Positions 11,554-25,976 are shown, numbered from the stretch's first letter. The stretch: 64,000 bases of DNA from Hydractinia symbiolongicarpus (GCF_029227915.1 NC_079879.1:28464501-28528500); one strand, 5' to 3'. Program-made: numbers and translations. Notes: generated by a model from the letters alone, not told the origin.

Positions 11554-14467
11554 GTCCTACAGTCAATCGTTTCACTGTTAATAGAGATGCAACCTAGTAA
11601 TATCAGAATCATATCGCTAAATGCATGTTGGTACAAATGTGTGACGCAACCGTTGTAACTCAAACGGGTTGACACTGATAGAAAGTCAATGAAATATAAT
11701 TTTTGAAACTGTCTCTATTTCTTCAGCGCGCGCTAGTGGTTAGGATTGGTCCCACAGTACAAAATGACTTATTTATCTAATTTTTTGAATAAAGCAATAC
11801 CACAGCGTCCAGTATAATTGCAGAGTTTCAGCAATCATTTCATATTAAGAAGAATGTTATTTCTTGTATTCCAATTGTCTCATTATAACATTTATAACGT
11901 CACAGTCCAAAATCAGTTCAATAAAGTCTTACAGTCAATTGTTTCTCTGTTAAAAGCGATGAAGCCTAGTAATATCCGACAAATATCGCTAAATGCATGT
12001 TGGTACGAATATGTGACGCAACCGTTGTAACTCAAACGGACTGATACCGTTAGAAAGTCAATGAAATGTAGTTTTCGAAGCTGTCTCTCTTTCTTCAACG
12101 CGCGCTAACTGTTAGGATTGGTTCCACAGTAAAAAACGACTTATTTATGTAAATGTTTAAATGAAGCGCTACCACAGCGCCCAGCGTAATCGCTGAATTC
12201 CAGCAATCAGGTCAAATTAAGAAAATTGTTTTTTCCTGGAGTCCAATTGTCTCATTTATCACATTTATAAGATCAAATTCGAAAATCAGTTCAATTAAGG
12301 CCCACAGTCAGTCGTTTCACTGGTAATAGCGAATCAACCTAGCAATATTAGAAACATACTGCTAAATAAATGTTGGTACGAATATGTGACGGAATCGTTG
12401 CACTTCATACGGACTGACACCGTTAGAAAGTTAACGAAATGCAGTTTTTGAGACTGTCTCTATTTCTTCAGCTCGCTAACGGCTTGGATTGGTCCCACAG
12501 AAAAAAATGACTTATTTATCTTCATTTTTAAATAAAGTGCTACCACGGCGCCCAGTATAATTCCTGAGCTTCAGCAATCATTTCAAGTTAAGAAGAACGT
12601 TATTTCTTGGAGTCCAGTTGTCTCATTTATGGCATTTATAAGATCAAAGTCTAAAATCAGTTCAATTAAGTCCCACAGTCAATCGTTTCACAGTTAAAAG
12701 CGAAGCAACCTAGTAATGTCAGAAACATATCGCTAAATACATGATGGTACGAATATTTGACGCAGCCGTTTTAACTTAAACGGACTGATAGCGTTAGAGA
12801 GTCCATGAAATGTAGTTCTTGAAACTGTCTCTATTTCTTCAGCGCGCACTAACGGCTAGGATTGGTCCCATAGTAAAAAATGAATTTTTTATCTACATTT
12901 TTAATAAAGCCCTACCACAGTTCCCAGTTTAATCGCTGAGTTCCAGCAATCATGTCAAACTAAGAAAAATGTTATTTTTTGGAGTCCAATTGTCTCATTT
13001 ATGGCATTTATAAGGTCAAAGTCTAAAATCAGTTCAATTAAGGCCCACGTCAGTCTTTTCACTGTTAATAGCGACGCAACCTAGTAATATCAGAAAAATA
13101 TCGCTAAATACATGTTGGTACGAATATGTGACACAACCGTTGTAACTCAAACGGACTGGCGCTGTTAGAGAGTCCATGAAATGTAGTTCTTGAGACTGTC
13201 TCTATTTCTTCAGCGCGCGCTAACGGCTAGGATTGGTCCCGCAGTAAAAAATGACTTATTTATCTGCATTTTTAAATAAAGTGCTACCACGGCGCCCAGT
13301 ATAATTGCTGAGATTCAGCAATCATTTCAAGTTAAGAAGAACGTTATTTCTTGGAGTCCAGTTGTCTCATTTATGGCATTTATAAGGTCAAAGTCTAAAT
13401 TCACTTCAATTAAGTCCCACAGTCAATCGTTTCACTGTTAATAGCGATGCAACCTAGTAATATCAGAATCATATCGCTAAATGCATGTTGGTACAAATGT
13501 GTGACGCAACCGTTGTAACTCAAACGGGTTGACACCGATAGAAAGTCAATGAAATATAATTTTTGAAACTGTCTCTATTTCTTCAGCGCGCGCTAGCGGT
13601 TAGGATTGGTCCCACAGTACAAAATGACTTATTTATCTAATTTTTTGAATAAGGCAATACCACAGCGTCCAGTATAATTGCAGAATTTCAGCAATCATTT
13701 CATATTAAGAAGAATGTTATTTCTGGTAGTCCAATTGTCTCGTTATAACATTTATAAGGTCACAGTCCGAAATCAGTTCAATAAAGTCTTACAGTCAATT
13801 GTTTCTCTGTTAAAAGCGATGAAGACTAGTAATATCCGAAAAATATCGCTAAATGCATGTTGGTACGAATATGTGACGCAACCGTTGTAACTCAAACGGA
13901 CTGATACCGTTAGAAAGTCAATGAAATGTAGTTTTCGAAGCTGTCTCTCTTTCTTCAACGCGCGCTAACTGTTAGGATTGGTTCCACAGTAAAAAACGAC
14001 TTATTTATGTAAATGTTTAAATGAAGCGCTACCACAGCGCCCAGTGTAATCGCTGAATTCCAGCAATCAGGTCAAATTAAGAAATTTGTTTTTTCCTGGA
14101 GTCCAATTGTCTCATTTATCACATTTATAAGATCAAATTCGAAAATCAGTTCAATTAAGGCCCACAGTCAGTCGTTTCACTGGTAATAGCGAATCAACCT
14201 AGCAATATTAGAAACATACCGCTAAATAAATGTTGGTACGAATATGTGACGGAATCGTTGCACTTCATACGGACTGACACCGTTAGAAAGTTAACGAAAT
14301 GCAGTTTTTGAGACTGTCTCTATTTCTTCAGCTCGCTAACGGCTAGGATTGGTCCCACAGAAAAAAATGACTTATTTATCTTCATTTTTAAATAAAGTGC
14401 TACCACGGCGCCCAGTATAATTCCTGAGCTTCAGCAATCATTTCAAGTTAAGAAGAACGTTATTTCT
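11554..14467 (+). repeat. 5-monomer higher-order repeat, 1860-bp period
   Basis: Sequence from about 11554 to 12607 reappears at about 13414 to 14467, an offset of 1860 bp. Shared private variants include atcagaatcatatcgc, gctgaattccagcaatcagg and the contracted ttcagctcgctaacgg near 12470 and 14330. Similarity ends near 12608/14468, where the two continue with different monomer types. A second relation at 1487 bp (four monomers) links aagcgaagca at 11211 and 12698, so the segment was rearranged more than once. Confidence 0.85.
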
Positions 14468-14968
14468 TATAGTCCAGTTGTCTCATTATAACATTTTAAA
14501 CGTCAGAGCCTAAAACAGTTCAATTAAGACCCACAGTCAATCGTTTCACAGTTAAAAGCGACGCAACCTAGTAATGTCAAAAACATATCGCTAAATACAT
14601 GATGGTACGAATATGTGACGCAATCGTTGTAGTTCATACGGACTGATGCCGTTAGAAAGTCAATGAAATATAGTTTTTGAAACTTTCTCTATTTCTTCAG
14701 CGCGTGCTAACGGCTAGGATTGGTCCCACGGGAAAAAATGACTTATTTATCGACATTTTTGAATAAATCACTACCACAGCGCCCAGTATAATTGCTGAGC
14801 TTCAGCAATCATTTCAAGTTAAGAAGAACGTTAATTCTTGGAGTCCAGTTGTCTCATTTATGGCATTTATAAGATCAAAGTCTAAAATCAGTTCAAATAA
14901 GTCCTACAGTCAATCGTTTCACTGTTAAAAGCGATGCAACCTAGCAATATCAGAAGAATAATGCTAAG

Positions 14969-15006
14969 TACATTTTGGTACATTTTGGTACGAACATCCG
15001 TTTTGG
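14969..15006 (+). repeat. Diagnostic 18-bp gain variant of satellite A (first of eight)
   Basis: A 10-bp unit, tacattttgg, is tandemly duplicated. Eight further bases, ccgttttg, are inserted where other monomers read acatgtgacg. The composite is 18 bp longer than the ordinary site. It recurs with tacatttt starting at 20932, 22931, 25306, 28274, 29787, 31671 and 32926. I see no copy outside about 15-33 kb. From 28274 onward a later change, ggtac to ggaac, is also carried. Confidence 0.9.
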
Positions 15007-15529
15007 TGACGCAACCGTTGTAACTCAAACGGACTGATACCGTGAGAGAGTCCATGAACTGTAGTTCTTGAAACTGTCTCTATTTCTTCAGCGCGTGCTA
15101 ACGGCTAGGATTGGTCCCGCAGTAAAAAATGACTTATTTATCTACATTTTCAAATAAAGCGCTACTAGAGCGCCCAGTGTAATCGCTTAGTTCCGGCAAT
15201 CATGTCAAATTAAGAAGAATGTTATTTCTTGGAGTCCAATTGTCTCATTATTACATTTTAAACGTCAAAGTCTAAAATCAGTTCAATTAAGTCCCACAGT
15301 CAATCGTTTCACTGTAAAAGCGATGCAACATAGCAATATCAGAAGAATATAGCTAAGTACATTTTGGTACGAACATGTGACGCAACCGTTGTAACTCAAA
15401 CGGACTGATACCGTGAGAGAGTCCATGAACTGTAGTTCTTGAAACTGTCTCTATTTCTTCAGCGCGTGCCAACGGCTAGGATTGGTCCCGCAGTAAAAAA
15501 TGACTTATTTATCTACATTTTCAAATAAA

Positions 15530-15544
15530 GCGCTACCAGAGCGC
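15530..15544. other. GCGCT/AGCGC hairpin-like dyad in satellite A (representative copy)
   Basis: The bases gcgctaccagagcgc form 5-base complementary arms around a 5-base loop (accag, or accac in other monomers). Many units on both sides of the inversions carry it, while the gtgctaccacggcgc subfamily breaks the pairing. Conservation may simply reflect recent shared ancestry of the monomers. Confidence 0.5.
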
Positions 15545-18500
15545 CCAGTGTAATCGCTTAGTTCCGGCAATCATGTCAAATTAAGAAGAATGTTATTTCT
15601 TGAAGTCCAATTGTCTCATTATAACATTTTAAACGTCAAAGTCTAAAATCAGTTCAATTAAGTCTCACAGTCAATCGTTTCACAGTTAAAAGCGACCCAA
15701 CCTAGTAATGGCAGAAACATATCGCTAAATACATGATGGTACGAATATGTGACGCAATCGTTGTAGTTCATACGAACTGAAAGTCAATGAAATATAGTTT
15801 TTGAAACTGTCTCTATTTCTTCAGCGCGTGCTAACGGCTAGAATTAGTCCCACAGAAAAAAATGACTTATTTATCGACATTTTTAAATAAAGCGCTACCA
15901 GAGCGCCCAGTGTATTTGCTTAGCTCCAGCAATCATGTCAAATTAAGAAGAATGTTATTTCTTGGAGTCCAATTGTCTCATTTATCACATTTATAAGGTC
16001 AAAGTCTAAAATCAGTTCAATTAAGGCCAACAGTCAGTCTTTTCACTGCTAATAGCGATGCAACCTAGTAATATCAGAAAAAAATCGCTAAATACATGTT
16101 GGTACGAATATGTGACACAGCCGTTGTAACTCAAACGGACTGGTACCGTTAGAGAGTCCATGAAATGTAGTTCTTGAGACTGTCTCTATTTCTTCAGCGC
16201 GCGGTAACGGCTAGGATTGGTCCCGCAGTAAAAATTGACTTATTTATCTGCATTTTTAAATAAAGCGCTACCGGAGCGCCCAGTGTAATTGCTTAGCTCC
16301 AGCAATCATGTCAAATTAAGAAGAATGTTATTTCTTGGAGTCCAATTGTCTCATTTATCACATTTATAAGGTCAAAGTCTAAAATCAGTTCAATTAAGGC
16401 CCACAGTCAGTCTTTTCACTGTTAATAGCGATGCAACCTAGTAATATCAGAAAAATATCGCTAAATACATGTTGGTATGAATATGTGACACAACCGTTGT
16501 AACTCAAACGGACTGGTACCGTTAGAGAGTCCATGAAATGTAGTTCTTGAGACTGTCTCTATTTCTTCAGCGCGCGCTAACGGCTAGGATTGGTCCCGCA
16601 GTAAAAAATGACTTATTTATCTGCATTTTTAAATAAAGTGCTACCACGGCGCCCAGTATAATTGCTGAGATTCAGCAATCATTTCAAGTTAAGAAGAACG
16701 TTATTTCTTGGAGTCCAGTTGTCTCATTTATGGCATTTATAAGGTCAAAGTCTAAATTCACTTCAATTAAGTCCCACAGTCATTCGTTTCACTGTTAAAA
16801 GCCATGCAACCTAGTAATATCAGAAGAAAATTGCTAAGTACATGTTGGTACGAACATGTGACGCAACCGTTGTAACTCAAACGGACTGATACCGTGAGAG
16901 AGTCCATGAAATGTAGTTCTTGAAACTGTCTCTATTTCTTCAGCGCGCGCTAACGGCTAGGATTGGTCCCGCAGTAAAAAATGACTTATTTATCTACATT
17001 TTCAAATAAAGCGGTACCAGAGCGCCCAGTGTAATCGCTTAGTTCCGGCAATCATGTCAAATTAAGAAGAAAGTTATTTCTTGGAGCCCAATTGTCTCAT
17101 TATAACATTTTAAACGTCAAAGTCTAAAATCAGTTCAATTAAGTCCCACAGTCAATCGTTTCACAGTTAAAAGCGAAGCAACCTAGTAATTTCAGAAACA
17201 TATCGCTAAATACATGATGGTACGAATATGTGACGCAATCGTTGTAGTTCATACGAACTGATGCCGTTAGAAAGTCAATGAAATATAGTTTTTGAAACTT
17301 TCTCTATTTCTTCAGCGCGTGCTAACGGCTAGGATTGGTCCCACAGAAAAAAATGACTTATTTATCGACATTTTTAAATAAAGCGCTACCACAGCGTCCA
17401 GTATAATTGCAGAGTTTCAGGAATCATTTCATATTAAGAAGAATGTTATTTCTTCAAGTCCAATTGTCTCATTATAACATTTATAAGGTCACAGTCCAAA
17501 ATCAGTTCAATAAAGTCTTACAGTCAATTGTTTCACTGTAAAAAGCGATGAAGCCTAGTAATATCCGAAAAATATCGCTAAATGCATGTTGGTACGAACA
17601 TGTGACGCAACCGTTGTAACTCAAACGGACTGATACCGTTAGAAAGTCAATGAAATGTAGTTTTCGAAGCAGTCTCTCTTTCTTCAACGCGCGCTAACGT
17701 CTAGGATTGGTCCCACAGTAAAAAACGACTTATTTATCTGAATGTTTAAATGAAGCGCTACCACAGCGCCCAGTGTAATCGCTGAATTCCAGCAATCAGG
17801 TCAAATTAAGAAAATTGCTTTTTCCTGGAGTCCAATTGTCTAATTTATCACATTTATAAGATCAAATTCGAAAATCAGTTCAATTAAGGCCCACAGTCAG
17901 TCGTTTCACTGGTAATAGCGAATCAACCTAGCAATATTAGAAACATACCGCTAAATAAATGTTGGTACAAATATGTGACGCAATCGTTGCAGTTCATACG
18001 GACTGATACCGTTAGAAAGTCAACAAAATGCAGTTTTTGAAACTGTCTCATTTTTTTCAGCGCTCAAACGGTTAGGATTGGTCCCACTGTACAAAATGGC
18101 TTATTTATCTACGTTTTTGAATAAATCACTACCACAGCGCCCAGTATAACTGCTGAGCTTCAGCAATCATTTCAAGTTAAGACGAACGGTAATTGTTGGA
18201 GTCCAGTTGTCTCATTTATGGCATTTATAAGACGAAAGTCTAAAATCAGTTCAATTAAGTCCCACAGTCAATCGTTTCACTGTTAAAAGCGATACAACAT
18301 AGCAATATCAGAAGAATATAGCTAAGTACATTTTGGTACGAACATGTGACGCAACCGTTGTAACTCAAACGGACTGATACCGTGAGAGAGTCCATGAACT
18401 GTAGTTCTTGAAACTGTCTCTATTTCTTCAGCGCGTGCTAACGGCTAGGATTGGTCCCGCAGTAAAAAATGACTTATTTATCTACATTTTCAATTAAAGC

Positions 18501-19445
18501 GCTACCAGAGCGCCCAGTGTAATCGCTTAGTTCCGGCAATCATGTCAAATTAAGAATAATGTTATTTCTTGAAGTCCAATTGTCTCATTATAACATTTTA
18601 AACGTCAAAGTCTAAAATCAGTTCAATTAAGTCCAACAGTCAATCGTTTCACAGTTAAAAGCGACCCAACCTAGTAATGGCAGAAACATATCGCTAAATA
18701 CATGATGGTACGAATATGTGACGCAATCGTTGTAGTTCATACGAACTGATGCCGTTAGAAAGTCAATGAAATATAGTTTTTGAAACTGTCTCTATTTCTT
18801 CAGCGCGTGCTAACGGCTAGGATTAGTCCCACAGAAAAAAATGACTTATTTATCGACATTTTTAAATAAAGCGCTACCAGAGCGCCCAGTGTATTTGCTT
18901 AGCTCCAGCAATCATGTCAAATTAAGAAGAATGTTATTTCTTGGAGTCCAATTGTCTCATTTATCACATTTATAAGGTCAAAGTCTAAAATCAGTTCAAT
19001 TAAGGCCAACAGTCAGTCTTTTCACTGCTAATAGCGATGCAACCTAGTAATATCAGAAAAAAATCGCTAAATACATGTTGGTACGAATATGTGACACAGC
19101 CGTTGTAACTCAAACGGACTGGTACCGTTAGAGAGTCCATGAAATGTAGTTCTTGAGACTGTCTCTATTTCTTCAGCGCGCGCTAACGGCTAGGATTGGT
19201 CCCGCAGTAAAAAATGACTTATTTATCTGCATTTTTAAATAAAGTGCTACCACGGCGCCCAGTATAATTGCTGAGATTCAGCAATCATTTCAAGTTAAGA
19301 AGAACGTTATTTCTTGGAGTCCAGTTGTCTCATTTATGGCATTTATAAGGTCAAAGTCTAAATTCACTTCAATTAAGTCCCACAGTCATTCGTTTCACTG
19401 TTAAAAGCCATGCAACCTAGTAATATCAGAAGAATATTGCTAAGT

Positions 19446-19465
19446 ACATGTTGGTACGAACATGT
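19446..19465. other. GTAC-centred dyad in satellite A (representative copy)
   Basis: The 20 bases acatgttggtacgaacatgt have perfect 7-base arms (acatgtt/aacatgt) around the centre ggtacg. Many monomers keep it intact; others read gaatatgtg or gatggtacg, weakening one arm. The same position recurs once per monomer. It could be a protein-binding site or a hairpin, but the sequence alone does not show function. Confidence 0.6.
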
Positions 19466-19827
19466 GACGCAACCGTTGTAACTCAAACGGACTGATACCG
19501 TGAGAGAGTCCATGAAATGTAGTTCTTGAAACTGTCTCTATTTCTTCAGCGCGCGCTAACGGCTAGGATTGGTCCCGCAGTAAAAAATGACTTATTTATC
19601 TACATTTTCAAATAAAGCGGTACCAGAGCGCCCAGTGTAATCGCTTAGTTCCGGCAATCATGTCAAATTAAGAAGAAAGTTATTTCTTGGAGCCCAATTG
19701 TCTCATTATAACATTTTAAACGTCAAAGTCTAAAATCAGTTCAATTAAGTCCCACAGTCAATCGTTTCACAGTTAAAAGCGAAGCAACCTAGTAATGTCA
19801 GAAACATATCGCTAAATACATGATGGT

Positions 19828-22800
19828 ACGAATATGTGACGCAATCGTTGTAGTTCATACGAACTGATGCCGTTAGAAAGTCAATGAAATATAGTTCTTG
19901 AAACTGTCTCTATTTCTTCAGCGCGCGCTAACGGCTAGGATTGGTCCCATAGTAAAAAATGAATTTTTTATCTACATTTTTAATAAAGCGCTACCACAGC
20001 GTGCAGTATAATTGCAGAGTTTCAGCAATCATTTCATATTAAGAAGAATGTTATTCCTTTAAGTCCAATTGTCCCATTATAACATTTATAAGGTCACAGT
20101 CCAAAATCAGTTCAATAAAGTCTTACAGTCAATTGTTTCACTGTAAAAAGCGATGAAGCCTAGTAATATCAGAAAAATATCGCTAAATACATGTTGGTAC
20201 GAATATGTGACACAACCATTGTAACTCAAACGGACTGGTACCGTTAGAGAGTCCATGAAATGTAGTTCTTGAGACTGTCTCTATTTCTTCAGCGCGCGCT
20301 AACGGCTAGGATTGGTCCCGCAGTAAAAAATGACTTATTTATCTGCATTTTTAAATAAAGTGCTACCACGGCGCCCAGTATAATTGCTGAGATTCAGCAA
20401 TCATTTCAAGTTAAGAAGAACGTTATTTCTTGGAGTCCAGTTGTCTCATTTATGGCATTTATAAGGTCAAAGTCTAAATTCACTTCAATTAAGTCCCACA
20501 TTCAGTCGTTTCACTGGTAATAGCGAATCAACCTAGCAATATTAGAAACATACCGCTAAATAAATGTTGGTACGAATATGTGACGCAATCGTTGCAGTTC
20601 ATACGGACTGATACCGTTAGAAAGTCAACGAAATGCAGTTTTTAAAACTATCTCATTTTTTTCAGTGCGCAAACGGTTAAGATTGGTCCCACTGTACAAA
20701 ATGGCTTATTTATCTACGCTTTTGAATAAATCACTACCACAGCGCCCAGTATAATTGCTGAGCTTCAGCAATCATTTCAAGTTAAGAAGAACGTTAATTC
20801 TTGGAGTCCAGTTGTCTCATTTATGGCATTTATAAGATCAAAGTCTAAAATCAGTTCAAATAAGTCCTACAGTCAATCGTTTCACTGTTAAAAGCGATGC
20901 AACCTAGCAATATCAGAAGAATAATGCTAAGTACATTTTGGTACATTTTGGTACGAACATCCGTTTTGGTGACGCAACCGTTGTAACTCAAACGGACTGA
21001 TACCGTGAGAGAGTCCATGAACTGTAGTTCTTGAAACTGTCTCTATTTCTTCAGCGCGTGCTAACGGCTAGGATTGGTCCCGCAGTAAAAAATGACTTAT
21101 TTATCTACATTTTCAAATAAAGCGCTACTAGAGCGCCCAGTGTAATCGCTTAGTTCCGGCAATCATGTCAAATTAAGAAGAATGTTATTTCTTGGAGTCC
21201 AATTGTCTCATTATTACATTTTAAACGTCAAAGTCTAAAATCAGTTCAATTAAGTCCCACAGTCAATCGTTTCACAGTTAAAAGCGACGCAACCTAGTAA
21301 TGTCAGAAAAATATCGCTAAATACATGTTGGTATGAATATATGACACAACCGTTGTAACTCAAACGGTCTGGTACTGTTAGAGAGTCCATGAAATGTAGT
21401 TCTTTATACTGTCTCTATTTCTTCAGCACGCGCTATTGGCTAGGATTGGTCCCGCAGTAAAAAATGACTTACGTTGTAACTCAAACGGACTGATACCGTG
21501 AGAGAGTCCATGAAATGTAGTTCTTGAAACTGTCTCTATTTGTTGAGCGCGCGCTAACGGCTAGGATTGGTCCCGCAGTAAAAAATGACTTATTTATCTA
21601 CATTTTGAAATAAAGCGCTACCAGAGCGCCCAGTGTAATCGGTTAGTTCTGACAATCATGTCAAATTAAGAAGAATGTTATTTCTTGGAGTCCAATTGTC
21701 TCATTTATCACATTTATAAGGTCAAAGTCTGAAATCTGTTCAATTAAGGCCCACAGTCAGTCTTTTCATTGTTAATAACGATGTAACCTAGTAATACCAG
21801 AAAAATATCGCTAAATACATGTTGGTACGAATATGTGACGCAATCGTTGTAGTTCATACGAACTGATGCCGTTAGAAAGTCAATGAAATATAGTTCTTGA
21901 AACTGTCTCTATTTCTTCAGCGCGCGCTAACGGCTAGGATTGGTCCCATAGTAAAAAATGAATTTTTTATCTACATTTTTAATAAAGCGCTACCACAGCG
22001 TGCAGTATAATTGCAGAGTTTCAGCAATCATTTCATATTAAGAAGAATGTTATTCCTTTAAGTCCAATTGTCCCATTATAACATTTATAAGGTCACAGTC
22101 CAAAATCAGTTCAATAAAGTCTTACAGTCAATTGTTTCACTGTAAAAAGCGATGAAGCCTAGTAATATCAGAAAAATATCGCTAAATACATGTTGGTACG
22201 AATATGTGACACAACCATTGTAACTCAAACGGACTGGTACCGTTAGAGAGTCCATGAAATGTAGTTCTTGAGACTGTCTCTATTTCTTCAGCGCGCGCTA
22301 ACGGCTAGGATTGGTCCCGCAGTAAAAAATGACTTATTTATCTGCATTTTTAAATAAAGTGCTACCACGGCGCCCAGTATAATTGCTGAGATTCAGCAAT
22401 CATTTCAAGTTAAGAAGAACGTTATTTCTTGGAGTCCAGTTGTCTCATTTATGGCATTTATAAGGTCAAAGTCTAAATTCACTTCAATTAAGTCCCACAT
22501 TCAGTCGTTTCACTGGTAATAGCGAATCAACTTAGCAATATTAGAAACATACCGCTAAATAAATGTTGGTACGAATATGTGACGCAATCGTTGCAGTTCA
22601 TACGGACTGATACCGTTAGAAAGTCAACGAAATGCAGTTTTTAAAACTATCTCATTTTTTTCAGTGCGCAAACGGTTAAGATTGGTCCCACTGTACAAAA
22701 TGGCTTATTTATCTACGCTTTTGAATAAATCACTACCACAGCGCCCAGTATAATTGCTGAGCTTCAGCAATCATTTCAAGTTAAGAAGAACGTTAATTCT

Positions 22801-23830
22801 TGGAGTCCAGTTGTCTCATTTATGGCATTTATAAGATCAAAGTCTAAAATCAGTTCAAATAAGTCCTACAGTCAATCGTTTCACTGTTAAAAGCGATGCA
22901 ACCTAGCAATATCAGAAGAATAATGCTAAGTACATTTTGGTACATTTTGGTACGAACATCCGTTTTGGTGACGCAACCGTTGTAACTCAAACGGACTGAT
23001 ACCGTGAGAGAGTCCATGAACTGTAGTTCTTGAAACTGTCTCTATTTCTTCAGCGCGTGCTAACGGCTAGGATTGGTCCCGCAGTAAAAAATGACTTATT
23101 TATCTACATTTTCAAATAAAGCGCTACTAGAGCGCCCAGTGTAATCGCTTAGTTCCGGCAATCATGTCAAATTAAGAAGAATGTTATTTCTTGGAGTCCA
23201 ATTGTCTCATTATTACATTTTAAACGTCAAAGTCTAAAATCAGTTCAATTAAGTCCCACAGTCAATCGTTTCACAGTTAAAAGTGACGCAACCTAGTAAT
23301 GTCAGAAAAATATCGCTAAATACATGTTGGTATGAATATATGACACAACCGTTGTAACTCAAACGGACTGGTACTGTTAGAGAGTCCATGAAATGTAGTT
23401 CTTTATACTGTCTCTATTTCTTCAGCACGCTCTATTGGCTAGGATTGGTCCCGCAGTAAAAAATGACTTACGTTGTAACTCAAACGGACTGATACCGTGA
23501 GAGAGTCCATGAAATGTAGTTCTTGAAACTGTCTCTATTTGTTGAGCGCGCGCTAACGGCTAGGATTGGTCCCGCAGTAAAAAATGACTTATTTATCTAC
23601 ATTTTGAAATAAAGCGCTACCAGAGCGCCCAGTGTAATCGGTTAGTTCTGACAATCATGTCAAATTAAGAAGAATGTTATTTCTTGGAGTCCAATTGTCT
23701 CATTTATCACATTTATAAGGTCAAAGTCTGAAATCTGTTCAATTAAGGCCCACAGTCAGTCTTTTCATTGTTAATAACGATGTAACCTAGTAATACCAGA
23801 AAAATATCGCTAAATACATGTTGGTACGAA
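19828..23830 (+). repeat. Tandem duplication, 1999-bp unit
   Basis: Two adjacent copies, about 19828-21826 and 21827-23825, are nearly identical by eye, with a few substitutions such as cggtctgg versus cggactgg. The unit is not a whole number of monomers. 1999 equals five monomers (1860) plus a 121-bp truncated monomer plus the 18-bp gain variant. The outer flanks diverge: gatggtacg before copy 1, and tgtgacccaacc after copy 2. The near identity suggests the youngest visible amplification in this half of the array, or possibly a collapse/expansion error in assembly. Confidence 0.9.
21464..21584 (+). repeat. Truncated 121-bp satellite A monomer
   Basis: After aaaaaatgactt the sequence jumps directly to acgttgtaactcaaacgg, skipping about 250 bp of the monomer. 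The remaining unit is 121 bp. The same junction is present near 23461, 32210 and 33465, always with the next monomer carrying tttgttgagcgcg. One deletion event was therefore copied by later duplications. The four copies tie the 20-24 kb and 31-34 kb regions together by descent. Confidence 0.88.
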
Positions 23831-25976
23831 TATGTGACCCAACCGTTGTAACTCAAACGGACTGGTACTGTTAGAGAGTCCATGAAATGTAGTTCTTGAA
23901 ACTGTCTATATTTCTTCAGCGCGCGCTAACGGCTAGGATTGGTCCCGCAGTAAAAAATGACTTATTTATCTGCATTTTTAAATAAAGTGCTACCACGGCG
24001 CCAGTATAACTGCTGAGCTTCAGCAATCATTTCATGTTAAGAAGAACGTTATTTCTTGGAGTCCAGTTCTCTCATTTATGGCATTTATAAGGTCAAAGTC
24101 TAAAATCACTTCAATTAAGTCCCACAGTCAATCGTTTCACTGTTAACAGCGATGCAACCTAGTAATATCAGAAGAATATTGCTAAGTACATGTTGGTACG
24201 AACATGTGACGCAACCGTTGTAACTCAAACGGAGGACTGATACCATGAGAGAGTCCATGAAATGTAGTTCTTGAAACTGTCTCTATTTCTTCAGCGCGCG
24301 CTAACGGCTAGGATTGGTCCCGCAGAAAAAAATGACTTATTTATCTACATTTTCAAATAAAGCGCTACCAGAGCGCCCAGTGTAATCGCTTAGTTCAGGC
24401 AATCATGTCAAATTAAGAAGAATGTTATTTCTTTAAGTCCAATTGTCTCATTATAACATTTATAAGGTCACAGTCCAAAATCAGTTCAATAAAGTCTTAC
24501 AGTCGATTGTTTCACTGTAAAAAGCGATGAAGCCTAGTAATATCCGAAAAATATCGCTAAATGCATGTTGGTACGAACATGTGACGCAACCGTTGTAACT
24601 CAAACGGACTGATACCGTTAGAAAGTCAATGAAATGTAGTTTTCGAAGCAGTCTCTCTTTCTTCAACGCGCGCTAACGGCTAGGATTGGTCCCACAGTAA
24701 AAAACGACTTATTTATCTAAATGTTTAAATGAAGCGCTACCACAGCACCCAGTGTAATCGCTGAATTCCAGCAATCAGGTCAAATTAAGAAAATTGTTTT
24801 TTCCTTGAGTCCAATTGTCTAATTTATCACATTTATAAGATCAAATTCGAAAATCAGTTCAATTAAGGCCCACAGTCAGTCGTTTCACTGGTAATAGCGA
24901 ATCAACCTAGCAATATTAGAAACATACCGCTAAATAAATGTTGGTACGAATATGTGACGCAATCGTTGCAGTTCATACGGACTGATACCGTTAGAAAGTC
25001 AACGAAATGCAGTTTTTGAAACTGTCTCATTTTTATCAGCGCGCAAACGGTTAGGATTGGTCCCACTGTACAAAATGGCTTATTTATCTACGCTTTTGAA
25101 TAAATCACTACCACAGCGCCCAGTATAATTGCTGAGATTCAGCAATCATTTCAACTTAAGAAGAACGTTAATTCTTGGAGTCCAGTTGTCTCATTTATGG
25201 CATTTATAAGATCAAAGTCTAAAATCAGTTCAATTAAGTCCCACAGTCAATCGTTTCACTGTTAAAAGCGATGCAACCTAGCAATATCAGAAGAATATTG
25301 CTAAGTACATTTTGGTACATTTTGGTACGAACATCCGTTTTGGTGACACAACCGTTGTAACTCAAACGGACTGATACCGTGAGAGAGTCCATGAACTGTA
25401 GTTCTTGAAACTGTCTCTATTTCTTCAGCGCGCGCTAACGGCTAGGATTGGTCCCGCAGTAAAAAATGACTTATTTATCTGCATTTTTAAATAAAGTGCT
25501 ACCACGGCGCTCAGTATAATTGCTGAGATTCAGCAATCATTTCAAGTTAAGAAGAACGTTATTTCTTGGAGTCCAGTTGTCTCATTTATGGCATTTATAA
25601 GGTCAAAGTCTAAATTCACTTCAATTAAGTCCCACAGTCATTCGTTTCACTGTTAAAAGCCATGCAACTTAGTAATATCAGAAGAATATTGCTAAGTACA
25701 TGTTGGTACGAACATGTGACGCAACCGTTGTAACTCAAACGGACTGATACCGTTAGAGAGTCCATAAAATGTAGTTCTTGAAACTGTCTCTATTTCTTCA
25801 GCGCGCGCTAACGGCTAGGATTGGTCCCGCAGTAAAAAATCACTTATTTATCTACATTTTCAAATAAAGCGCTACCAGAGCGCCCAGTGTAATCGCTTAG
25901 TTCCGGCAATCATGTCAAATTAAGAAGAATGTTATTTCTTGGAGTCCAATTGTCTCATTATAACATTTTAAACGTC

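Larger units (their letters stand above)
15290..19890 (+). repeat. 8-monomer duplication (2978 bp) with a one-monomer loss in the second copy
   Basis: The segment beginning near 15290 is repeated from about 18270. The landmark agcgctacca followed by a tgtatttgctt-type unit lies at 15891 and 18869, 2978 bp apart (eight monomers). Farther right, aaagtgctaccacgg lies at 16635 and 19241, only 2606 bp apart (seven monomers). The monomer at about 16257-16628 is therefore missing from the second copy. Loss or gain of exactly one unit is the expected product of unequal exchange between aligned monomers. Confidence 0.85.
10804..25976 (+). repeat. Satellite A array, forward block before the AT-rich insert
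   Basis: About 40 monomers of satellite A resume in forward orientation. Typical units carry catgttggtacgaacatgtg, gataccgtgagagagtcc and cagcgcgcgctaacggctag. Several duplications are nested here: a 5-mer repeat at 1860 bp, an 8-mer at 2978 bp and a 1999-bp tandem duplication. Small deletions mark individual copies, such as loss of about nine bases near 15780. Apparent open frames of 61-70 codons recur at the same phase of the monomer on both strands and are by-products of the repeat. No coding region is supportable. Confidence 0.96.

Noticed and set aside
12492-12865. Origin of the 372-bp monomer from two about 186-bp halves, suggested by two gtccca landmarks per unit.
   Set aside because: The two landmarks are 178 and 195 bp apart and similarity does not extend beyond about ten bases.
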